Origin: Chitinophagaceae bacterium
GTDB lineage: Bacteria; Bacteroidota; Bacteroidia; Chitinophagales; Chitinophagaceae
DNA length: 64,000 bases
Assembly (NCBI GenBank): GCA_016786845.1
Contig: JAEUVB010000018.1
Coordinates: forward strand, 1-64,000
Direction: 5' to 3'
Translations under genes and position numbers: made by a program
Part shown: positions 57,762 through 64,000 of the stretch, piece by piece
How the letters are laid out: each line of letters begins with the position of its first letter
Numbering within the stretch: the stretch's first letter is position 1
Notes under the pieces: generated by a model
The model's input: only the letters and a program-made list of their open reading frames with translations
What the model was told of the DNA's origin: nothing
The model's database searches: none

Positions 57762-58268
57762 ATGATCAGCTTTAAGGCTATACTGGAAAAATTTGCACAA
57801 CAAGGTGAGAAAACCGGTTGGACCTATATTCATATCCCTTTTGATCTCGCCGAAAAAATAAATCCCGGGCAGCGAAAAGCGTATCGGGTAAAAGGACAAA
57901 TAGATGAGGTAAAGATTGAGAAAATTGCCATGATGCCCATGGGTGAAGGAAATTATATTTTGCCCCTGAAAGCCGGCATTCGAAAACAACTGAGAAAAAG
58001 TGAAGGAGCGGAAGTGATGGTTCAACTGAAAAAAGATGATGCGGTAATGCCAATTCATCCTTTATTGATGGAATGTCTGAATGACGAACCCGATGCACTC
58101 AATCAGTTCAATACCTTAACGCCCTCTCATCAACGGTATTTTAGTAACTATGTACAAGAAGCCAAAACAGACGCGACTCAAGCCAAACGGATAGCCCAAA
58201 TTTTAAACGCCATGATCATGAAATGGAATTATGCAGAAATGATACGAGCCGGGAAAAAGTCTTTTTAA
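57762..58268 (+). CDS. YdeI/OmpD-associated, DUF1905-type protein
   Basis: 168 aa. The first half (FKAILEKFAQQGEKTGWTYIHIP) is DUF1905, a small beta barrel, and the second half, with LNQFNTLTPSHQRYFSNYVQEAK and ATQAKRIAQILNAM, is the YdeI/OmpD-associated helical tail. Cytosolic; no proven role beyond a claimed bacteriocin-resistance link in other species. I start at ATG 57762, since the 28 residues added by an upstream start at 57678 do not fit the family. Confidence 0.8.
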   Translation: MISFKAILEKFAQQGEKTGWTYIHIPFDLAEKINPGQRKAYRVKGQIDEVKIEKIAMMPMGEGNYILPLKAGIRKQLRKSEGAEVMVQLKKDDAVMPIHPLLMECLNDEPDALNQFNTLTPSHQRYFSNYVQEAKTDATQAKRIAQILNAMIMKWNYAEMIRAGKKSF

Positions 58269-58322
58269 TTTTAGGAAACCGGAAATATATCCTTACGACG
58301 ACCAGTAAATGAAATTTTGCCA

Positions 58323-59426
58323 ATGAAAAATATTAATGCACTCATAACCACCATCTTCTGCATCACATTATTGTGTTTTCAGGATGCATCTGCTCAAACG
58401 CCCAATTCTTTTCGCATAGTAGGTTATTATAGTGGGAGAAGTATTCCGATTGACAGTTTCGAAACTCAGAAACTGACTCACTTAATTTTTTGTTTTGGAG
58501 GCTTGAAAGGGAATCGCCTTCTAATTCATACAGCTAAAGACAGTGACATCATCAAAAGCATGGTGAAATTAAAAGCCAAGCATCCGACATTAAAAGTGAT
58601 GCTGTCGCTGGGTGGTTGGGGCGGTTGCCAAAACTGTTCAGATGTATTTCATACCGAAAAAGGTCGTAAGGAATTTGCCGCTTCAGTGAAGGAGATCAGT
58701 AATTATTTTAAAACCGATGGATTGGATCTGGATTGGGAATACCCTGTTGTGAGCGGGTTTCCGGGACATACCCGTCGTCCCGAAGACAAAGACAATTTTA
58801 CGGCTTTGCTTAAAGAAATTAGACGGGTGAACAAAGCGCCGTTTGAAATCAGTTTTGCTGCCGGAGGCTATACTGCATACATCGACTCTGCCATTGATTG
58901 GAAGAATATTCTTCCATATACCAATTTCATCAATATCATGAGTTATGATCTTGTACACGGCTTTAGTAAAACAAGCGGCCACCATACCCCACTCTATTCC
59001 ACACCGCAACAAATCGAATCTACCGATCACGCAGTACAAATGTTATTAAAAGCCGGAGTACCTGCCAATAAACTCGTTATTGGGGCAGCTTTCTATGGTC
59101 GGTTTTTTAAAATCGACGATGGTCATACTACGGGCTTGTACCAAGCTTGCCACTTCTCCCATGGGTTTTCTCACAAAAACATGTATGATTCACTTTCCGA
59201 AAAAAATGGATTTATTCGCTATTGGGATGACATTGCCCAAGCACCTTATGCGATCAATGAATCCCGAAAATTACTCGCTACTTACGACGATGATCAATCG
59301 GTACGACTGAAAACACAATATGCCCTTCAACAAAAATTGGGCGGCATCATGTTTTGGCAATTGTATGATGATTCGTTTCAGGATGGGTTACTGAATGCCA
59401 TCTATCAGGGAACGAGACGACCATAG
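58323..59426 (+). CDS. Secreted glycoside hydrolase family 18 (chitinase-like)
   Basis: 367 aa. Signal peptide about 1-24 (ends DASAQ). GH18 barrel motifs: LMLSLGGWGG-like SLGGWGGCQNC and DGLDLDWEYP, with the catalytic acid Glu139 and Asp132, Asp135, Asp137 present. Also INIMSYDLVHG and the end GGIMFWQLYDD. It should cleave beta-1,4-GlcNAc bonds in chitin or peptidoglycan-like glycans. No carbohydrate-binding module or T9SS tail is present, so it is probably periplasmic or exported another way. Start is ATG 58323; ATTTTGCC lies just before it. Confidence 0.92.
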   Translation: MKNINALITTIFCITLLCFQDASAQTPNSFRIVGYYSGRSIPIDSFETQKLTHLIFCFGGLKGNRLLIHTAKDSDIIKSMVKLKAKHPTLKVMLSLGGWGGCQNCSDVFHTEKGRKEFAASVKEISNYFKTDGLDLDWEYPVVSGFPGHTRRPEDKDNFTALLKEIRRVNKAPFEISFAAGGYTAYIDSAIDWKNILPYTNFINIMSYDLVHGFSKTSGHHTPLYSTPQQIESTDHAVQMLLKAGVPANKLVIGAAFYGRFFKIDDGHTTGLYQACHFSHGFSHKNMYDSLSEKNGFIRYWDDIAQAPYAINESRKLLATYDDDQSVRLKTQYALQQKLGGIMFWQLYDDSFQDGLLNAIYQGTRRP

Positions 59427-59463
59427 TTTTAAGAAAACTCCATTCCTACTTATGCAATAGCTT

Positions 59464-59471
59464 TATATTTG
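59464..59471 (+). promoter_or_regulatory. -7 element of the DUF2279 gene
   Basis: TATATTTG, a full match to TAnnTTTG, only 8 nt before the ATG at 59480, so the mRNA leader would be a few bases at most. Confidence 0.55.
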
Positions 59472-59479
59472 TTGCCGGC

Positions 59480-60421
59480 ATGAATTTAAGAACCCTCTGG
59501 GCCATTTTACTGTTTTCATCGATTAACCTGTGCGGGCTGGCACAAAACCACGTTTTCATGCCTGCCGACTCTATTCACCGCCCTCGATTAATTGGCGTAT
59601 GTGCGGGTCAGGCCGGCATATGGGTAGGAAGCATGATCGCATTAAACCAAGCCTGGTATGCCAATTATCCGCGTTCGAAATTTCACTTATTCAACGATAC
59701 CGGCGAATGGAATCAGGTCGATAAGGTCGGTCATGCATGGAGTGCATATTGGGGCGCGCAATTCAGCAGTGGGTTATTTCGCTGGGCGGGTGTACCGCGA
59801 AAAAGAGCAGCCCTGTATGGTGCGGGCATGGGTATAGCCTACGAAAGTGTGATTGAAATCCTGGATGGATTTAGTGCCGAATGGGGCTTTAGTTTGGCCG
59901 ATATGGCGGCTAACACCGGCGGATCTTTGCTCTATGCCGGACAGGAATATGCCTGGGGAGAGCAACGAATTCAATTTAAATTTTCCTCACACCGTATCAA
60001 CTATCAGGATGCCGAACTTCGACAAAAAGCGAACCAATTATATGGCGCATCCTTACCCGAAAGAATTTTGAAAGATTACAACGGACAAACTTATTGGCTG
60101 AGTGTGAACATGGCTTCATTTGCGAAAACTTCACGCATTCCTAAATGGCTGAATATCGCTGTAGGATATGGCAGTACCGGTCTCTTCGGCGGGTATACCA
60201 ACGATTGGACAGATGCCAATGGCGTTTATCACGACCGACGCGATATTGCCAGAATACGACAATTCTATTTGAGTCCGGATATTGATCTGAGTAAGATCAC
60301 CATCAAAGGAAGAAAACCCAAAATATTTCAATTGCTGAATGGTATCAAGTTGAAATTCCCGATGCCTGCGTTAGAATGGAATACCGGTGGTCAATGGCGT
60401 ATGCACGGGATTTATTTCTAA
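59480..60421 (+). CDS. DUF2279 family protein (YfiM-like)
   Basis: 313 aa. Signal peptide about 1-22 (ends LCGLAQ). The core DKVGHAWSAYWGAQFSSGLFRWAG, AYESVIEILDGFSAEWGFS and DMAANTGGSLLY are the DUF2279 signature, a predicted envelope protein with conserved Asp, His and Glu residues. Function unknown. Length is above the E. coli YfiM (about 110), which corresponds to the core only; the C-terminal about 150 residues are an extension. Confidence 0.85.
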   Translation: MNLRTLWAILLFSSINLCGLAQNHVFMPADSIHRPRLIGVCAGQAGIWVGSMIALNQAWYANYPRSKFHLFNDTGEWNQVDKVGHAWSAYWGAQFSSGLFRWAGVPRKRAALYGAGMGIAYESVIEILDGFSAEWGFSLADMAANTGGSLLYAGQEYAWGEQRIQFKFSSHRINYQDAELRQKANQLYGASLPERILKDYNGQTYWLSVNMASFAKTSRIPKWLNIAVGYGSTGLFGGYTNDWTDANGVYHDRRDIARIRQFYLSPDIDLSKITIKGRKPKIFQLLNGIKLKFPMPALEWNTGGQWRMHGIYF

Positions 60422-60448
60422 TGTTGATAGTAAAGCGTGTGGCAAAGC

Positions 60449-60466
60449 ATTAAACATTCATCATTA
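60449..60466. repeat. Inverted copy of the TGATGAATGTTTAA-type repeat
   Basis: ATTAAACATTCATCATTA is the reverse complement of the 14-bp repeat core seen at 44597-44652. It sits between two convergent genes. Confidence 0.6.
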
Positions 60467-60481
60467 AAAATTAATCATTAT

Positions 60482-61267
60482 TTATAAGTCTGTTTTCAGC
60501 ATTTTCCGTCGCATCAGGAAATAATACAAGCCGATATACATCACACTGAACCCGAAGTAGACCACAGGTGAAATCGATTTAACAACTTTACCCGGCACCA
60601 TACTTTTCATGCTTTGTAACATGGGCCAAGGCAGGAGTTCGTCACTGCTTTGCAACGGAAGTAAATTGCCAATCTGCGTTTCAAATCTCCAGTTGATAAA
60701 CATTCCAAATGAGTTTTCAAACATCATATAAGCGAATAGTAAAATAATCGACAAGGCCGAACGACGAATAAAAAATCCGAGCAAGGCAGACAAAGTCAAA
60801 TAGTTGAGCGTGTAAATAAATACGTAGGCCACCTTGTTGATTTCATCCAATGGATTGCCACCGCCGTTGAGCATACCGAAGACCAAAGCACTTAGGGTAT
60901 AAAACACAGTCGCCGATAATGACAGTAAAAACACCATCATTAATTTACCATGCAGGAAATCAATCCGGCGCAAGCCATCGATCACATGTTGGCGATGAGT
61001 CCGAAAACTAAATTCATTCGTCACCGACATGATCACAAAGACTGAAAGAAAAATGATAAACCAGCTATAGACAAATCCCATATTCCCCCATACCGAAGGG
61101 AATGAATAGCTGCTCGAAATGAGCTTGGCCGGCCCCGAGCCCATATTGATGAAGCTTCGGCTTAAACCAAAATTCCAAAGTAAAAACAAGCCGGCAAACA
61201 AACCAACCAGGAGCCAAAATGCGGTATACTTTCTGAGTTTATACCATTCGATGATCATCCATTGCAT
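60482..61267 (-). CDS. ABC-2 type transporter permease
   Basis: 261 aa with about six membrane segments (near 15-35, 65-90, 110-135, 145-165, 175-195, 230-250). Typical of ABC-2 permease subunits exporting lipids, drugs or antibiotics; NEFSFRTHRQHVIDGLRR after TM2 is a characteristic coupling helix. It starts 10 bp after the ATPase stop, so the two form a transporter. Substrate unknown. Confidence 0.85.
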   Translation of the reverse strand: MQWMIIEWYKLRKYTAFWLLVGLFAGLFLLWNFGLSRSFINMGSGPAKLISSSYSFPSVWGNMGFVYSWFIIFLSVFVIMSVTNEFSFRTHRQHVIDGLRRIDFLHGKLMMVFLLSLSATVFYTLSALVFGMLNGGGNPLDEINKVAYVFIYTLNYLTLSALLGFFIRRSALSIILLFAYMMFENSFGMFINWRFETQIGNLLPLQSSDELLPWPMLQSMKSMVPGKVVKSISPVVYFGFSVMYIGLYYFLMRRKMLKTDL

Positions 61268-61277
61268 AATCTATAAT

Positions 61278-62165
61278 TTATGATTGTGTAATCTCCATGA
61301 ACTTACTTTCCAGAGATCTTTTCTTTTTAACTAAATGCGTCAATACGATTCCTTGTTCAAAACAATATTGATTGATTTGATTCATAGTATAGCCATCCAC
61401 TGCGGAACATTGTACCACCCCGTCTTCCCTTAAATTCTTTAAAGATGAATTGCGACTCAATGCCGACATCAATGCCTTTCGATCTGCAGCATCCAATTCT
61501 ATCCGATCTTCATCGTTGAGCACATCCAATACAGAACCGGTAGTGAGTAATTCGCCCTTCCTTAAGATAGCTACATGGGTGCATACCTTTTCTACTTCAT
61601 CCAGTAAATGACTTGCCATAATAATGGTAGTTCCACTATGATTCAACTGACGAATCAAATCTCTAATCTCCGAAATACCGACCGGATCCAAACCATTTGT
61701 TGGCTCGTCTAAAACCAAAATATCCGGCTTACCCAATAAGGCAGCCGCAATGGCCAAACGTTGTTTCATGCCTAAAGAAAAACTACTAAAACGAGAATCT
61801 CTACGTTCAAATAGATTCACCAGCTTCAAAACCTCATCGATTTGTTCCTCACCACGTCCTTTAATCTTGGCAGAAATGCGCAGATTATCTGCCGCAGACA
61901 TATAGCTATAAAAATTCGGTGTTTCTAATAAAGATCCTATTTGCTGACGGGCCTGATGTGGTTCTGAATAACCCACCCACTCATAGGAGCCCTGATCGGC
62001 TTTTAATACATCAAGCAGAATACCCAACAAAGTAGTCTTCCCGCTCCCATTGGGACCCAATACGCCAAAAACCGATCCTCTGGGAACAGAAAATGTGACT
62101 CCTTTAAGTGCCTTCACGGTGGTATAGGCTTTTTGAATATCCCGTATGTGTACGACTTCTTCCAT
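61278..62165 (-). CDS. ABC transporter ATP-binding protein (CcmA/ABC-2 class)
   Basis: 295 aa. Walker A GPNGSGKTT, signature FSLGMKQRLAIAAALLG, Walker B ILVLDEPTNGLDP and the switch His in ASHLLDE. Start at ATG 62165 (MEEVVHIRDIQKAY); a 46-residue longer version is open to 62303 but has no fit. Pairs with the downstream permease; lies 88 bp after the DUF4153 gene, perhaps one operon. Confidence 0.9.
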   Translation of the reverse strand: MEEVVHIRDIQKAYTTVKALKGVTFSVPRGSVFGVLGPNGSGKTTLLGILLDVLKADQGSYEWVGYSEPHQARQQIGSLLETPNFYSYMSAADNLRISAKIKGRGEEQIDEVLKLVNLFERRDSRFSSFSLGMKQRLAIAAALLGKPDILVLDEPTNGLDPVGISEIRDLIRQLNHSGTTIIMASHLLDEVEKVCTHVAILRKGELLTTGSVLDVLNDEDRIELDAADRKALMSALSRNSSLKNLREDGVVQCSAVDGYTMNQINQYCFEQGIVLTHLVKKKRSLESKFMEITQS

Positions 62166-62253
62166 AACACAACGAAAGTAAGAAAGCATGACTATTTCAG
62201 AGATAAACTTTTGATAAATGCGATTTACCCGTGTTGAATGGTTAATCCATGAG

Positions 62254-64000
62254 CTAATATGCGATATAACCCTGTACCGATTCGATACGATAAATCGTAT
62301 CATATTTTTTTACTTCAAAACGATTCAAAAACAATCGGTGTAGGGAATCACTGATGAGCATACGATCATTCTCCAGGAGTATATTCATTTCTCCTGTATT
62401 GATCACTTTAATGGCCGACTTCAAACCACCCTGTTTCATATCAATACTATCCTTCATTTTCTGCTCGTGCACGAATTCTAACAATTTTAGATTCAAACGG
62501 CTTTGAAACAAAGTATCCTGACGAAGCATTAAATATAAATGATCACCCAAAATACGGGCATGCACCATAGAATCCATAGGAAAAACCGGTAACTGATCAA
62601 CAGGTTCAGATTTGGCAGTGAAAGCATACAGATACTGATAGGATGAAATATCAATCCCTTGATCCGTAACAAAGGGTCTGGATGGTTGAAACAAATAGGT
62701 CAATTCAAAAGGCTGTTCATAATCCAATTCAAGACTACTAAAAATCGCGTGAATGGAATAAGTTTCATTTTTATTAATGGCATCGAGAAGCTTTTGCTGA
62801 TCCTCTTCACCTAACCAACGATGAATACGGTCTATGGAACCACGTTTATTCAAATAGAACAAAATGGATCGTATACTGGCAGCATCCTTCTTATCTACTT
62901 TTGTTTGAGTATTCTGACTGACCAGCTTACCATTTTGAAGCAACTGATTTCTTTTAAGCAGATGCTCCAGCCTCACGACCTGATTTTGAATACTGAGCTG
63001 ATACATCCCCCAAGGCCCCATTGTGCTCAATGCAAGCAGGACAAAAAGACTTCCCGGTATAACAATGATATTATCCCGTTTGGAGACAATGATATACACT
63101 GAAATAATTACCAACCATATTCCCAGAACCAATACCAAGTAACGATCTTCCGTTATGCCGTAGGGCATGATGCGCTTAATGATGGCGATAAAGTAAAGTG
63201 ATAATAATGGCAACAGAATATAGAAGAAGTAACGAGCATACACATAAATGATTCGGTTATGTTCATCTTTTCGAATCGGATAGGTCAGTACATAAGCTAA
63301 AATGCCAATAATTGAAAATATCAAAATAGGAATACAGACCCACCCTTCCGGCATTGCTTTATTCAGTAATATTTTACCGGCATAGAAATACAGAATGAGA
63401 ATATATAATCCAATGATGGGCAAGAGGATATATTGTACAAATATTCGGATCGCCTTTTTAAAATCAGTCTGATTTTTAAAAATAGAATAATCTGCCGGTA
63501 TGCCCATCAAAAAAAAGATGGTATTGAAGATCATAAAAATCAACAACAGTAAATCGATATAATAATTAAAATTGATCTGAATATTGAATAACGTATCAAT
63601 GGCCCATAATGCAGTAGCCAAGCCTAGAAACAAAGTCAGGGAATAGGCCACTGAAGTGATCATGCGCGTTAGCAGGAAATAATTGTATTGCCAGAAAGCC
63701 AATATATCGTTTACGTGATGAAAAGCGGCGACCGAAACCAGCAAATGAAAACAAGCCACAAAGAGTAAATAACGGGACAAGAAAATAGTTTCCGAATCGA
63801 ACATCCCCGGGGTGACGGAGTAATAATGCAAGCCCAGGATGCAAAAACCCAATAAGAAAAACCCCAAACGCTTGCTGAATTGAACCTGCTTGACCTGAGC
63901 ATAAATTTCAAATGCAATAAACATAGAGATTCCGCACATACATTCCATCGCCATGCGCACCAGCACGTAATTCTTCACCAAATAGCTATCCCGAGAGGCA
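62254..64000 (-). CDS. DUF4153-family membrane protein (5' part outside window)
   Basis: Frame open to the window end. About 582 codons are seen, with about 10 hydrophobic segments in the first two thirds and a soluble region (from RLEHLLKRNQLL) to the C-terminus. DUF4153 is a Bacteroidota-enriched inner-membrane family of unknown role. In-frame starts exist near 63981, but upstream codons (ASRDSYLVKNY) remain open, so the start probably lies beyond the window. No catalytic motif seen. It precedes the ABC transporter genes on the same strand. Confidence 0.8.
   Translation of the reverse strand, partial: ASRDSYLVKNYVLVRMAMECMCGISMFIAFEIYAQVKQVQFSKRLGFFLLGFCILGLHYYSVTPGMFDSETIFLSRYLLFVACFHLLVSVAAFHHVNDILAFWQYNYFLLTRMITSVAYSLTLFLGLATALWAIDTLFNIQINFNYYIDLLLLIFMIFNTIFFLMGIPADYSIFKNQTDFKKAIRIFVQYILLPIIGLYILILYFYAGKILLNKAMPEGWVCIPILIFSIIGILAYVLTYPIRKDEHNRIIYVYARYFFYILLPLLSLYFIAIIKRIMPYGITEDRYLVLVLGIWLVIISVYIIVSKRDNIIVIPGSLFVLLALSTMGPWGMYQLSIQNQVVRLEHLLKRNQLLQNGKLVSQNTQTKVDKKDAASIRSILFYLNKRGSIDRIHRWLGEEDQQKLLDAINKNETYSIHAIFSSLELDYEQPFELTYLFQPSRPFVTDQGIDISSYQYLYAFTAKSEPVDQLPVFPMDSMVHARILGDHLYLMLRQDTLFQSRLNLKLLEFVHEQKMKDSIDMKQGGLKSAIKVINTGEMNILLENDRMLISDSLHRLFLNRFEVKKYDTIYRIESVQGYIAY

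Overview
The window looks like a chromosome segment of a Bacteroidota bacterium, probably Sphingobacteriales/Chitinophagales-like; the order is an inference. The evidence is a Bacteroidota-type 16S rRNA fragment at the left edge, promoters of the TTTG-N19-TAnnTTTG type, several proteins with type IX secretion (T9SS) C-terminal sorting domains, a TonB-dependent receptor with a carboxypeptidase-regulatory-like N-terminus, OMPP1/FadL, DUF4153, and starts without Shine-Dalgarno sequences. No phage, insertion sequence, CRISPR array or tRNA was seen.

Layout. 1-1500: the 5' two thirds of a 16S rRNA gene (minus strand) with two tandem promoters and a leader that can pair with the 16S 5' end. 1.5-9 kb: S9 peptidase, ABC-F ATPase, Omp28-like lipoprotein, TonB-dependent receptor. 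9.2-16.7 kb: secreted trypsin-like protease, stand-alone B12-binding mutase subunit, enoyl-CoA hydratase, nucleoside-type MFS transporter, Ntn-hydrolase with a membrane tail, heptose epimerase HldD, YqgE. 16.8-19.7 kb: adhesin-like gliding/T9SS protein and a 21-bp minisatellite. 19.8-27.9 kb: orphan histidine kinase, then a cell-surface sugar block (Glf, GT2, GT39-like membrane protein with TPRs, GmhA, HddC-like, GmhB-like) and a LolA-like secreted protein. 28-35.8 kb: housekeeping and envelope genes (MiaB, methyltransferase, SGNH lipoprotein, FadL, RNase HI, Ffh). 36-40.7 kb: T9SS-secreted alpha/beta hydrolase and two paralogous lipoproteins with near-identical leaders.

40.8-48 kb is the accessory-looking part. 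About 3.8 kb of this 7.2 kb stretch is non-coding, and much of that is repeats: a nested 145-bp array, a 14-bp array, three copies of a 40-bp module, a long hairpin and a second 21-bp minisatellite. Between them sit a three-gene ACP / ketosynthase / catalytically dead ketosynthase unit and a T9SS protein. 48-64 kb: fused isobutyryl-CoA mutase IcmF, SnoaL-like protein, a T9SS beta-propeller-like protein coupled to an L,D-transpeptidase, a pseudouridine synthase, a YdeI-like protein, a GH18 chitinase-like protein, a DUF2279 protein, an ABC-2 transporter and a DUF4153 membrane protein cut by the window end.

How the genes work together. HldD, GmhA, the HddC-like and GmhB-like enzymes supply nucleotide-activated heptose and Glf supplies UDP-galactofuranose, so the 15-27 kb segment is mainly surface glycan synthesis. 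IcmF, the stand-alone B12 domain and the enoyl-CoA hydratase belong to acyl-CoA metabolism. The T9SS proteins, peptidases, chitinase-like protein, FadL and TonB receptor fit a polymer-degrading, surface-active lifestyle. Many genes have a TAnnTTTG element within about 5-25 nt of the start codon, implying very short or absent 5' untranslated regions.
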